DNA from: VXMT01 sp965204835
GTDB lineage: Bacteria; Chloroflexota; Dehalococcoidia; UBA2979
DNA: 64,000 nucleotides
NCBI GenBank assembly: GCA_965204835.1
Contig: OZ242017.1
Coordinates: 1,798,001-1,862,000, forward strand
Reading direction: 5' to 3'
Shown: positions 37,179 to 45,261 of the stretch, one piece after another
Layout: each line of letters begins with the position of its first letter
Position numbering within the stretch: position 1 is the stretch's first letter
Notes under the pieces: model-generated
The model's input: only the letters and a program-made list of their open reading frames with translations
The model's database searches: none
Told to the model about the DNA's origin: nothing
Translations under genes and position numbers: made by a program

Positions 37179-38679
37179 GCCCGCGGGCATCGAGGAACTG
37201 CTGCGGAAGGGCCGGCGCTCCGGCCAGGTCACCGCGGAAGACGTGCTCGCCGCCATCCCCGAGGCCGAGACGAGCCGTGACCGGCTCTCCTCGATCGTCG
37301 CGCAGCTCTCCGAGAACGGCATCACCGTGCGCATCGACTCCGATTCGGGTCGCGGCGCCAGCGCGGCCGTCGAGGAGGCGCGGCGCATCGTCGACGAGGC
37401 CGTCGGCATCGACGACCCGGTGCGCATGTACCTGCGCGAGATCGGCAAGGTGCCGCTGCTGACCGCGGCCGACGAGAAGCGCCTCGCCCGCGCGATGGAG
37501 GAGTGGCTCCACATCGACGCGATCCAGAAGCGCTTCGAGGAGGACCACGAGCGCGAGCCGAGCTACGGCGAGATCCTCGCGGAGTTGCTGCGCGAGTTCC
37601 ACCGCGAGCGGCCCGTCTACCAGTCCGTGGCGCGCCACCTCAAGCTGCCTCGCCAGGCGGTCTCCGAGCGCATCATCGACCCGACGTTCCGCGCGACGGT
37701 GGACTACGAGCTCGACGAGGGCGCGCACGTATCGCTGCAGCAGGACATGGAGTGGGAAGAGGACATCGCCCACAAGGCGCTGATCGACATCTCGATCATC
37801 ACCCACATCATGCGCCCCGAGCACGTGAAGTGGGCCGCCGCCCACGCGGGCAGCGAGGCGAAGGTGTTCCCGCCCAAGCCCGGCCTCGCCGAGCACCTCC
37901 AGGACACCCACGGCGGCGCCATCAAGTACTACATCGAGAAGATCATCTACGACGGCGTGCGCTCCGAGCGGCAGCTCACCGAGGCGAACCTCCGCCTGGT
38001 CGTGTCGGTCGCGAAGAAGTACATCGGCCGCGGCATGTCGCTGCTGGACCTCATCCAGGAAGGCAACATCGGCCTCATCCGCGCCGTCGAGAAGTTCGAC
38101 TACCGCAAGGGCTACAAGTTCTCGACGTATGCGACGTGGTGGATCCGCCAGGCGATCACCCGCGCCATCGCCGACCAGGCACGGACGATCCGCATCCCCG
38201 TGCACATGGTCGAGACGATCAACAAGCTCGTCCGCGTCTCGCGCCGCCTCGTGCAGGAGTACGGCCGCGAGCCGACCTCGGAGGAGATCGGGCGCGAGCT
38301 CGAGCTGCCGCCGGAGCGGGTACGCGAGATCATGAAGGTCTCGCAGGAACCGGTCTCGCTGGAGACGCCGATCGGCGAGGAGGAAGACTCCCACCTCGGC
38401 GACTTCCTGCCGGACGAGTCCGCGCTGGCCCCGGCCGACGCCGCGTCGCACCAGCTGCTCAAGGAGCAGGTGATCGACGTGCTCTCCTCGCTCACCCCGC
38501 GTGAGCGCAAGGTGCTGGAGCTGCGCTTCGGGCTCGGCGACGGCCGCTCCCGGACCCTCGAGGAGGTCGGGCGCGAGTTCAACGTGACGCGCGAGCGCAT
38601 CCGCCAGATCGAAGCCAAGGCGCTGCGCAAGCTGCGCCACCCCACCCGCTCGCGGAAGCTCAAGGACTACCTCGACTAG
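37162..38679 (+). CDS. rpoD: Primary RNA polymerase sigma factor (sigma-70, RpoD/SigA)
   Basis: 505 residues from ATG 37162 with AGGAG upstream. Region 1.1 (about 1-60) is followed by region 1.2 (DDPVRMYLREIGKVPLL). A non-conserved spacer of about 130 residues (to about 255) comes next, then regions 2 (LRLVVSVAKKYIGRGMSLLD, YATWWIRQAITRAIADQ), 3 and 4 (RERIRQIEAKALRKLRHP). The spacer distinguishes it from the short actinobacterial SigA and fits Chloroflexi. It recognises the TAnnnT -10 boxes noted throughout. Start and dnaG stop overlap by 17 bp. Confidence 0.97.
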   Translation: MTQTFEPAGIEELLRKGRRSGQVTAEDVLAAIPEAETSRDRLSSIVAQLSENGITVRIDSDSGRGASAAVEEARRIVDEAVGIDDPVRMYLREIGKVPLLTAADEKRLARAMEEWLHIDAIQKRFEEDHEREPSYGEILAELLREFHRERPVYQSVARHLKLPRQAVSERIIDPTFRATVDYELDEGAHVSLQQDMEWEEDIAHKALIDISIITHIMRPEHVKWAAAHAGSEAKVFPPKPGLAEHLQDTHGGAIKYYIEKIIYDGVRSERQLTEANLRLVVSVAKKYIGRGMSLLDLIQEGNIGLIRAVEKFDYRKGYKFSTYATWWIRQAITRAIADQARTIRIPVHMVETINKLVRVSRRLVQEYGREPTSEEIGRELELPPERVREIMKVSQEPVSLETPIGEEEDSHLGDFLPDESALAPADAASHQLLKEQVIDVLSSLTPRERKVLELRFGLGDGRSRTLEEVGREFNVTRERIRQIEAKALRKLRHPTRSRKLKDYLD

Positions 38680-38722
38680 CTCGGGTAGACTCTCCGCGAA
38701 CGGGGACCGGAAGGGAGCCACC

Positions 38723-38971
38723 GTGCCGATCTACGAGTTCCGCTGCCTCGAAGATGGCTGCGACGCCGAGTACGAGGAGCGCCGCTCGATCTCCGCGATG
38801 GACGAGAAGCGGGCCTGCCCCACGTGCGGCTCGACCGCGACCGAGCGCAAGCTCAACATGAGCTTCGCCTACGTCGGGAGCTACAACGCCGCGGAGACCG
38901 GACCGCCGCTCGACGACACCTTCGATCCCGAGGGTGGTCTCGACGAAGACTTCGAGTTCGACGACTTCTAG
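38723..38971 (+). CDS. FmdB-family zinc-ribbon protein (copy 1)
   Basis: 82 residues from GTG. MPIYEFRCLEDGCDAEYEE and the second CxxC (KRACPTCGS) form the FmdB-type zinc ribbon (about 1-45). An extremely acidic tail follows (DDTFDPEGGLDEDFEFDDF). TAGACT at 38686-38691 is a probable -10, and GGAAGGGAG the RBS. FmdB proteins are named after a formamidase regulator, but their role is mostly unknown; RNA or DNA binding is supposed. The second copy follows 35 bp later. Confidence 0.82.
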   Translation: MPIYEFRCLEDGCDAEYEERRSISAMDEKRACPTCGSTATERKLNMSFAYVGSYNAAETGPPLDDTFDPEGGLDEDFEFDDF

Positions 38972-39006
38972 CGGGCCGCCCCAGGGGGTGGCGACGGAGG
39001 CCGACG

Positions 39007-39276
39007 ATGCCGATCTATGAGTACCGCTGCAACACCTGCGAGCGCGAGTACGACCAGCTGCGGTCGATGGCCACCATGGACGACGTCCGCGCGTGCCCGG
39101 AGTGCGGTTCGATGGAGACCGAGCGCCGGCTCCCCTCGCGCTTCGTCGTTCCCAGCGGCGCCCAGCGCGACGACCGCGGCGCCTACGACCCGGGCGTGGC
39201 CTCCGAGTACGCCCGCATCCAGCAGCAGCCCGACCCGGACGCCATGACCACCGAGGAGTGGTTCCACGACCCGTAG
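39007..39276 (+). CDS. FmdB-family zinc-ribbon protein (copy 2)
   Basis: 89 residues. MPIYEYRCNTCEREYDQL and ACPECGSMETERR give the four-cysteine ribbon, and the first 45 residues are clearly paralogous to the preceding gene. The tail differs (YARIQQQPDPDAMTTEEW). The tandem arrangement after rpoD suggests duplication with divergence of the tails. Function unknown. Confidence 0.82.
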   Translation: MPIYEYRCNTCEREYDQLRSMATMDDVRACPECGSMETERRLPSRFVVPSGAQRDDRGAYDPGVASEYARIQQQPDPDAMTTEEWFHDP

Positions 39277-39297
39277 GCCACTCGGGCGAGGCCGGGC

Positions 39298-40050
39298 TCA
39301 GTCGCCCGCCTCGGTCACCGTATCGGAATCCACGACCGGCGCATCGCCCGAGGCGAGCGGGGGTCGAGCGTCCCTGGCGTACCACTCGTAGCCGTACGCG
39401 GCCGCCCACAGCAGCCCACCGCATGCCGCCGCGAGCAGCCCGACGGCGAGCGTCACGTCGAACCAGAACCCCTGCGGGTACATCTGCACCAGGTGGTCGC
39501 GCTTCGGGTCGAGCTGCCAGAAGTCGTTGGCGAACGACAGCACGTGGAACTGCCGGAACAGCGCGTCGAACCCGACCACCACCGCCGACGCCGCCACGCC
39601 GAGCAGCACGACCGTCCCGATCCCGGCGAACCGCACGGCCCTCGCCAGCTCGTCGACCGGCCGCTCCCGGTTCCAGGCGAGCACCGCGACCACGAACGCC
39701 ACGACGTACACGAAGGCGGCCTCGTGTACCCGGAACGCGAGTTGCATCAGGTCCTTCACGTCCTGCATGTGCAGCACCTCGCGCTCGTTGAACAGCGCCT
39801 GGTCCTGCCCGTCGACCGTCACAACAATGGCGAGGAGCTCCTCGTCGTTGCCGAAGTAGCGGATGATCTCGCGGGCGGCCTCGTCGAGCTGGGCGCGGTC
39901 GATGCCGCTGCGCTCGACGGCGTCGTAGCGCGAGAAGCCGTACTCATGCACCCACGGCTCGACCGCGGCGATGCGCACGAACGTCAGCACGAGGAACACG
40001 GGGACCGCGACGAGGAAGAGTCCGGCCGCCGCGCGTCGGAGTACCAGCAC
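39298..40050 (-). CDS. DUF1461 (TIGR01906-like) integral membrane protein
   Basis: 250 residues from GTG 40050. Four hydrophobic helices are seen (GLFLVAVPVFLVLTFVRI, AAFVYVVAFVVAVLAW, GIGTVVLLGVAASAVVVGF, VTLAVGLLAAACGGLLWAA). The extracytoplasmic loop with LFNEREVLHMQDVKDLM is typical of DUF1461 proteins, as is FHVLSFANDFWQLDP. The start is fixed by a TATACT -10 only 6 nt upstream, shared with the divergent mazG transcript. Function of the family is unknown. Confidence 0.82.
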   Translation of the reverse strand: MLVLRRAAAGLFLVAVPVFLVLTFVRIAAVEPWVHEYGFSRYDAVERSGIDRAQLDEAAREIIRYFGNDEELLAIVVTVDGQDQALFNEREVLHMQDVKDLMQLAFRVHEAAFVYVVAFVVAVLAWNRERPVDELARAVRFAGIGTVVLLGVAASAVVVGFDALFRQFHVLSFANDFWQLDPKRDHLVQMYPQGFWFDVTLAVGLLAAACGGLLWAAAYGYEWYARDARPPLASGDAPVVDSDTVTEAGD

Positions 40051-40056
40051 CCCGCG

Positions 40057-40064
40057 AGTATACT
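40057..40064. promoter_or_regulatory. Palindromic AGTATACT serving as -10 in both directions
   Basis: AGTATACT is its own reverse complement, giving TATACT on each strand. Minus: 6 nt to GTG 40050 (DUF1461). Plus: 7 nt to ATG 40072 (leader ORF and mazG). Both transcripts would be leaderless and mutually exclusive. Confidence 0.6.
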
Positions 40065-40071
40065 GCCGGGC

Positions 40072-40107
40072 ATGGTGGACGCCCCCGACTCCAGGCGCCG
40101 ACGGTGA
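40072..40107 (+). CDS. 11-residue leader ORF coupled to mazG
   Basis: ATG 40072 opens an 11-codon frame, MVDAPDSRRRR, whose TGA overlaps the mazG GTG (GTGA, 40104-40107). It sits 7 nt after the -10 box, so it would be the first codon of the transcript. Four successive arginine codons precede the stop. It probably delivers ribosomes to mazG; an attenuating role is possible. Too short for independent support. Confidence 0.4.
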   Translation: MVDAPDSRRRR

Positions 40108-41111
40108 CCACGCCCGGTCGCGCCGCACCATCCCTCGACGCCATCCTCGACGCGTTCGGGCTAGCGCCCAGCGAGGTGCAGGCGTTCGACCCCGCACACC
40201 CGCACGTCGACGCGCAGCGCCCGCTGCTGGTGCTCGCGGCGCAGCGCGAGCACGCCGCCGAGGTCATCGCCGGGCGCTACCCACCCGGCCACCCGGTGAT
40301 GTGGCTCACCACGAGCGGCGTGACCTCCTCGACCACCGATGCCCTCGACCCTGCCCAACCCGCCGATGCGTGGCTTGTCGCGGCGCTCGCGCCCGAGCAG
40401 GACGCGCGCTCGCTGGCCGGGCTGCGCGCCATCATGGAGCGGCTCTACAGCCCCGACGGTTGCCCGTGGGACTACGAGCAGACGCACGAGTCGCTGCGCA
40501 GCTACCTCATCGAGGAGTCCTACGAGGCGATCGAGGCGATCGACCGCGGGGACCTCGACGGGCTGCGCGAGGAGCTCGGCGACATCCTGCTGCAGGTCTT
40601 CTTCCACGCCGTCGTCGCGCAGACGAGCGGCGCGTTCACTCTCGACGACGTGGCCGAGACGATCGTCCACAAGATGGTGCGACGCCACCCGCACGTCTTC
40701 GGCGACGCCGATCACGGCTCGACCGCCGAGGAGCAGTGGGCCCGCTGGGACGCCATCAAGGCCGCGGAGCGCGCCGAGGCAGGCAAGAGCGGCGAGGACG
40801 ACTCACCCTTCGCCTCGCTCCCCCTCGCGCTCCCCGCCCTGCAGCGCGCGCAGTCCGTGCTCGGGCGCGCCGCGCGCGCCGGCCTTGGCGAGACGCCGAC
40901 GGCTGAAGACGCCCTGCCCGAGCTTGCCGCTGCCGTGCAGGCGCTGGAGGGCGCGTCCGGCGACGAGCGTGACGAGCGCCTCGGCGCGCTGCTCTGGGCG
41001 GCAGCCGCCTACGCGCGCGCCGAGGATGTCGACGCCGAGAGCGCGCTCCGGGAGCGCACGGCGTTGTTCATCGCCCGGGCGACCTCGGACGCCGCGGGCG
41101 GCGGGGGGTAG
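40104..41111 (+). CDS. mazG: Nucleoside triphosphate pyrophosphohydrolase MazG
   Basis: 335 residues. Residues about 1-105 look like a degenerate remnant of the tetrapyrrole-methylase domain found in YabN-type proteins (LAPSEVQAFDPAHPHVDAQR). The MazG domain starts at about 112 (LRAIMERLYSPDGCPWDYEQ). Its metal-binding helices EESYEAIEAID and REELGDILLQVFFHA are intact. It hydrolyses (d)NTPs to monophosphates and cleans the nucleotide pool. Unlike the enterobacterial form, only one MazG repeat is clear. It is the first gene of a unit headed by the short leader ORF. Confidence 0.9.
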   Translation: MTTPGRAAPSLDAILDAFGLAPSEVQAFDPAHPHVDAQRPLLVLAAQREHAAEVIAGRYPPGHPVMWLTTSGVTSSTTDALDPAQPADAWLVAALAPEQDARSLAGLRAIMERLYSPDGCPWDYEQTHESLRSYLIEESYEAIEAIDRGDLDGLREELGDILLQVFFHAVVAQTSGAFTLDDVAETIVHKMVRRHPHVFGDADHGSTAEEQWARWDAIKAAERAEAGKSGEDDSPFASLPLALPALQRAQSVLGRAARAGLGETPTAEDALPELAAAVQALEGASGDERDERLGALLWAAAAYARAEDVDAESALRERTALFIARATSDAAGGGG

Positions 41112-41138
41112 CGCGCGGAACGGGATACCGGGGGGTGG

Positions 41139-41157
41139 TACACTGCTGGCAAGCAGT
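41139..41157 (+). promoter_or_regulatory. -10 box overlapped by an inverted repeat
   Basis: TACACT (41139-41144) is a -10 candidate. ACTGCT (41142-41147) and AGCAGT (41152-41157) form a perfect 6-bp inverted repeat with a 4-nt loop that overlaps it and the start of transcription, as an operator would. A leader of about 55 nt with AGAGAGGA precedes ATG 41207. Confidence 0.42.
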
Positions 41158-41206
41158 ACCCGTACGCGCCGCGCATCGCGCGGACCCCGACAGAGAGGAC
41201 ACATCG

Positions 41207-41791
41207 ATGGCCAGTGAGACCTCCGTAGTCACGCCCGAGCGCTTCGCCGAGGGCATCCCCACCTTCGCCGAGTGGATGGACCAGATCGAGGTCCGCAAGG
41301 AAGAGTTCCAGCGCCACTACGACGAGTTCGACCCGGACGCGGGCGACATCGCCGCCATCAAGTCGCTGGTCGAGGAGCACGGCGTCAAGGCGCTCTGCCT
41401 CGGCGAGGACTGGTGCCCGGACGTGTGGCGCGGCATTCCCGTGATCGCCAGGATCGCAGAGGCGACGGGCATGGAGTTGCGGATCTTCTTCCGCGACAAG
41501 AACAAGGACATCATGTCCGAGTTCCTCAACCAGGGTGAGTTCGAGTCGATCCCGACGATCGTCTTCTACGACCGCAACCACCGCTACCTCGGCCACTGGA
41601 TCGAGCGCCCCGTCCTCGCCAATGAGGAGATGGACGGGCTGCGCGGCATGCTGAGCGGCGTCGAGCGCGGCACCCCGGCCTTCGACGAAGCACGCGCGCG
41701 CTACAACGACGAGACCTGGAAGCTGGCGCCGAACTGGCGTCACGCCTCCGTCACCGAGATGCGCGCGCTGATCGAGGAGGGCCTCGGCTAG
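41207..41791 (+). CDS. Thioredoxin-family protein (Thioredoxin_9-like)
   Basis: 194 residues. The thioredoxin-like core reads VKALCLGEDWCPDVWRGIPV with a single active-site cysteine in DWCPDV in place of CxxC. ESIPTIVFYDRNHRYLGHW then carries the cis-proline equivalent. Members with WCPD are annotated as thioredoxin-like, with uncertain redox function. A second conserved-looking cysteine (ALCLGED) lies four residues before the active site. It has its own promoter with a possible operator. Partner unknown. Confidence 0.75.
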   Translation: MASETSVVTPERFAEGIPTFAEWMDQIEVRKEEFQRHYDEFDPDAGDIAAIKSLVEEHGVKALCLGEDWCPDVWRGIPVIARIAEATGMELRIFFRDKNKDIMSEFLNQGEFESIPTIVFYDRNHRYLGHWIERPVLANEEMDGLRGMLSGVERGTPAFDEARARYNDETWKLAPNWRHASVTEMRALIEEGLG

Positions 41792-41821
41792 GTCGCCGCG
41801 GCCCGGTAGGGAGAGAGCGCC

Positions 41822-41998
41822 ATGACGCTCGGCCCCCTCGGCCCCATGTCGCAGCAGCACGCGGACGAGGAAGTCCGGCGTGTGGGTGAGCGCGAGCGGA
41901 TGCGCGGCGAGGGACGGACCTTCGGGCACGACCTGCTGAACATCGCGTTCCTGCTGCGCCGGCTCACCCGCAGACTGCGGAGGCTGTTCAGCCGCTGA
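41822..41998 (+). CDS. 58-residue basic protein, tandem paralogue A
   Basis: 58 residues starting MTLGPLGPMSQQHADEEV. The C-terminal half is an amphipathic helix ending in LLRRLTRRLRRLFSR. It aligns without gaps with the next ORF, which has exactly the same length: common elements are GP-G-MS--H near the start, RER near the middle, and the RRL-RRLRRL tail. I do not recognise the family. The Arg/Leu tail suggests binding to membrane or nucleic acid. Confidence 0.6.
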   Translation: MTLGPLGPMSQQHADEEVRRVGERERMRGEGRTFGHDLLNIAFLLRRLTRRLRRLFSR

Positions 41999-42030
41999 TC
42001 GCCGCCCACGGGAACGTGAAGGAGGTCACC

Positions 42031-42207
42031 GTGGCCTTCGGACCCGGCGGATCGATGTCGGAGTTGCACGCGAACGCCGGCGCGCGGCGCGCCCGCGAGC
42101 GCGCACAGCTGCGCGGCCAGCGGCGTACGTTCCTCTACGACATCCTCAACGCGGCGTACCTCGCGCGCCGGCTCTCCCGCAGGCTGCGAAGGCTGCTCCG
42201 GCGCTGA
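42031..42207 (+). CDS. 58-residue basic protein, tandem paralogue B
   Basis: 58 residues from GTG 42031, preceded by GGAGG at the right distance; an in-frame GTG at 42016 would add five residues but lies before that site. It begins VAFGPGGSMSELHANAG and ends ARRLSRRLRRLLRR. It is paralogous to 41822-41998 over its full length. A strong hairpin follows at 42234. Function unknown; tandem retention at equal length suggests that it is a genuine gene. Confidence 0.6.
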   Translation: MAFGPGGSMSELHANAGARRARERAQLRGQRRTFLYDILNAAYLARRLSRRLRRLLRR

Positions 42208-42233
42208 CCGCCGCACGCGCAATCGAAACCAGC

Positions 42234-42257
42234 GAGGCGGCCCGGGCGGGCCGCCTC
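42234..42257 (+). terminator. 10-bp perfect GC hairpin
   Basis: GAGGCGGCCC (42234-42243), loop GGGC, GGGCCGCCTC (42248-42257). It lies between the convergent small basic gene and the zinc-ribbon membrane protein gene, so it could end both transcripts. No T-run. Confidence 0.7.
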
Positions 42258-42286
42258 GTGCCATGTGGGGATACTCGTGGTCGGGG

Positions 42287-42967
42287 CTATCGCCCGGGCC
42301 GGCCGCCGGAAGAGCCGCGACCGGGGCGCGCCGAGATGGGGACGGTCTCCGTCACACGCGGCCGGCGGGGCGGGTCCGGCGAGTCCTGTATGGGCGCGGC
42401 GGGTGCGTCCTCGGACGCCTGTTCCGCCGTCTCGGACCCGGCCTGGTCGGACGCCTCGCCGCGGCGCTGGCGCTGCATGGAGCAGTAGGGGCAGTGCCGC
42501 CACGCGTTGTGCAGGAGCCGGCTGCACCCGGGACACGGCTCCTTGAGCTCGTAGCTGCAGAAGGCGCAGATCGCCCAGTCCTGCTCGACCGGCCTCCGGC
42601 ACTCGGGGCACGTCGGCACGGCCTGGAGGTCGGAGAGGATCGCCTCCTGCTCGAGCTGGCGGTCGTACGCCTCGCGCAGCGTCTCGCGCGGGCGCGCCAT
42701 GAGGTATGCGGGCACGCCCACCAGCGGCAGCAGGACGATGATCGACATGCCGATCGCCTGCGTGGCGATGTCGCGCGTACGGGCGTGGATATCGCGGTAC
42801 GCCCACAGCACGGAGGCGAGCCAGATCAGGAACAGGTACGACCCGATGACGAGCCCGACGATCCTCGCGGTCGTCTGCCAGTCGCCGCCGGGCCAGCCGA
42901 AGGGTAGCTCCACATCCGCCTCGCAGTCCGCTTGGGGGAGCCCGCAAGTCAGCGTACCATGAGCCAT
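42287..42967 (-). CDS. Membrane protein with double zinc ribbon
   Basis: 226 residues. Two transmembrane helices (GLVIGSYLFLIWLASVLWAY and GMSIIVLLPLVGVPAYLMA) are followed by a helical segment and two CxxC pairs typical of a double zinc ribbon (TCPECRRPVEQDWAICAFCS; PCPGCSRLLHNAWRHCPYCS, about 110-165). A disordered acidic/proline tail then ends in a Gly/Arg-rich stretch. The layout resembles DZANK/zinc-ribbon membrane proteins of unknown role in Gram-positive and Chloroflexi genomes. It is divergent from the helicase gene. Confidence 0.75.
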   Translation of the reverse strand: MAHGTLTCGLPQADCEADVELPFGWPGGDWQTTARIVGLVIGSYLFLIWLASVLWAYRDIHARTRDIATQAIGMSIIVLLPLVGVPAYLMARPRETLREAYDRQLEQEAILSDLQAVPTCPECRRPVEQDWAICAFCSYELKEPCPGCSRLLHNAWRHCPYCSMQRQRRGEASDQAGSETAEQASEDAPAAPIQDSPDPPRRPRVTETVPISARPGRGSSGGRPGR

Positions 42968-43020
42968 CGGGACGGTCGCCGAAGCCGCACCGCGCTCCTC
43001 CCCGCACCCGCCGGACGCCG

Positions 43021-45246
43021 ATGACCACGACGCACGACGTGCTGCACGGCCTGAACGACGCGCAACGGCGCGCCGTCGAGGTACCCGACGGTGCGCTGCT
43101 GATCCTCGCCGGGCCGGGCTCGGGCAAGACCCGCGTGATCGCCCACCGCATCGCCTACCTCGTGCGCGAGCGCGACGTCGCCCCGTGGCGGGTGCTGGCG
43201 GTGACGTTCACCAACAAGGCCGCCAACGAGATGCGCGAACGCGTCGAGGGCCTGCTCGGCACGGACGGCCTCGACGTCTCGATGGGCACGTTCCACTCGT
43301 TCTGCGCGCGCGTGCTGCGCCGCGACGGCGACGCGATCGGCGTCCCGCAGGACTACGCGATCTACGCCACCGACGACCAGCTTGCCGTGGTCCGCCAGGC
43401 CATCGAGGCGCTCAACATCGACCCGAAGCGCTACACGCCGCGCGCCGTGCTGTCGGCGATCTCGCGCGCGAAGAACGAGCGCCGCGACGCCTCGGCAACG
43501 CTCCGGGACGCGGGGTCGTACTTCGAGGAGATCGTCGGGCGCGTCTTCGAGCGCTACCAGGCGATGTTGCGCGAGTACGACGCGCTCGACTTCGACGACC
43601 TGCTGGGCGAGGCGCTGCGGCTGTTCGAGGAGCACCCCGACGTGCGCGAGCGCTACGGCGACCGCTACCGCCACGTCCTCATCGACGAGTTCCAGGACAC
43701 CAACCTCACCCAGTACCAGCTCGCGGGCCTGCTGGCCGAGGTACACGGCAACATCACCGCCGTCGGCGACCCCGACCAGTCGATCTACTCGTGGCGCGCC
43801 GCCGACCTGCGCAACCTCCTGCACTTCGAGCACGACTTCCCGAACGCGCAGGTCATCCTCCTGGAGCAAAACTACCGCTCGACCGGGCGCATCCTGCGCT
43901 CCGCCCACGCCGTCATCTCCGAGGCGTCGGACCGCCGCGAGCGCTCGCTGTGGACCAGCAACCCCGACGGCGACCCCGTGGTCGTCGAGGAACTCTTCGA
44001 CGCCGACGAGGAGGGCCACTTCGTCGCGCTCGAGATCGGCCGGCTCATGCGCGAGCAGCAGCGCGAGTTCGCCGACTTCTCGGTGATGTACCGCACGAAC
44101 GCGCAGTCGCGCGCCATCGAGGAGGCGTGCATCCAGCAGGGCATCCGCTACCGCATCGTCGGCGGCACGCGCTTCTACGACCGTCGCGAGGTGCGCGACC
44201 TGCTGGCGTACCTGCGCCTCATCCGCAACCACGCCGACGCCGTCGCGTTCCGCCGCATCGTCAACGTCCCGGGCCGGGGCATCGGCGACCGCACGATGGA
44301 GCGGCTGCGCGAGGCGTCGGAACAGCTCGAGCTCCCGCTGCTCGCCGTCGCGGCGCGCGTCGCGCGCGGCGACGACGACCCGGCGCTGCCTGCGCTCCGC
44401 GGCGACATCCGGCTCGCGCTGCGCGACTTCGTCGCGCTCATCGACCGCCTCACCGCGGCCAGCGAGGAGCAGTCGGTCGCCACGCTGCTCGAGACCGTGC
44501 TCGCCGAGGTGCGCTACCAGGAGTACCTGCAGCGCAACGACGAGGACCACGCCGAGGTGCGCTGGGAGAACGTGCAGGAACTCGTCAACGTCTCGTCGCA
44601 GTACGAGGACCTCGAACCGGCGGCCTCGCTCTCCTCGTTCCTCGAGGAGGTAGCGCTGGTCGCCGATGTCGACGACCCGGGCGCCGACGCGCCGGACGCC
44701 GTGACGCTGACGACGCTGCACGCGGCGAAGGGCCTGGAGTATCCCGTGGTGTTCATGCCGGGCATGGAGGAGGGACTGCTGCCCCACTCGCTCTCGATCG
44801 ACGACCCCGCGCAGATGGAGGAGGAGCGCCGCGTCTGCTACGTCGGTATGACGCGGGCGCGTGAGCGCCTCTACCTCACGCACGCGCGCCGCCGCATGCG
44901 CCAGGGCCGCTACTCCGGCGCGATCGCATCGAGGTTCCTCGACGCACTGCCGCTCGAGGACACGGCACGCGCGCGCACCACGCGGGGCGCCCGCCCGGCC
45001 GAGACGCCCCGCGAGCGTCGTGCGGCGTACGCGGCGCGCCAGGCCGAGGGCTGGGGCGACGACGACGGCAGTGCCGACGAGGAGCCGCGGTACGCACCGG
45101 GTGACCGAGTGCGCCACGCATCGTTCGGCGTCGGCGTCGTCGTCTCGTGCGAGGTCGAGCGCGGCGATCAGCGCGTCACGGTGGCGTTCGAGGGACAGGG
45201 CGTGACGAAGCTGCTGCTGTCGATCGCGCCGCTTGAGCCTGACTAG
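43021..45246 (+). CDS. pcrA: UvrD/PcrA-type ATP-dependent DNA helicase
   Basis: 741 residues. Superfamily 1A motifs in order: Q-motif LNDAQRRAVE, Walker A ILAGPGSGKTRV, motif Ia TFTNKAANEMRERV, Walker B VLIDEFQDTN, motif III GDPDQSIYSWRAAD, motif IV QNYRST, motif V TLHAAKGLEYPVVF and motif VI CYVGMTRARERLYL. The C-terminus (YAPGDRVRHASFGVGVVVS) is the Tudor-like PcrA domain that contacts RNA polymerase. It unwinds DNA 3' to 5' in excision repair and replication-transcription conflicts. Confidence 0.95.
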   Translation: MTTTHDVLHGLNDAQRRAVEVPDGALLILAGPGSGKTRVIAHRIAYLVRERDVAPWRVLAVTFTNKAANEMRERVEGLLGTDGLDVSMGTFHSFCARVLRRDGDAIGVPQDYAIYATDDQLAVVRQAIEALNIDPKRYTPRAVLSAISRAKNERRDASATLRDAGSYFEEIVGRVFERYQAMLREYDALDFDDLLGEALRLFEEHPDVRERYGDRYRHVLIDEFQDTNLTQYQLAGLLAEVHGNITAVGDPDQSIYSWRAADLRNLLHFEHDFPNAQVILLEQNYRSTGRILRSAHAVISEASDRRERSLWTSNPDGDPVVVEELFDADEEGHFVALEIGRLMREQQREFADFSVMYRTNAQSRAIEEACIQQGIRYRIVGGTRFYDRREVRDLLAYLRLIRNHADAVAFRRIVNVPGRGIGDRTMERLREASEQLELPLLAVAARVARGDDDPALPALRGDIRLALRDFVALIDRLTAASEEQSVATLLETVLAEVRYQEYLQRNDEDHAEVRWENVQELVNVSSQYEDLEPAASLSSFLEEVALVADVDDPGADAPDAVTLTTLHAAKGLEYPVVFMPGMEEGLLPHSLSIDDPAQMEEERRVCYVGMTRARERLYLTHARRRMRQGRYSGAIASRFLDALPLEDTARARTTRGARPAETPRERRAAYAARQAEGWGDDDGSADEEPRYAPGDRVRHASFGVGVVVSCEVERGDQRVTVAFEGQGVTKLLLSIAPLEPD

Positions 45247-45261
45247 GAACTGCTGCTGCGG

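Noticed and set aside
42949..45117. 722-codon open frame on the minus strand across the helicase gene
   Set aside because: Antisense shadow of the PcrA/UvrD gene, which shows all SF1 motifs.
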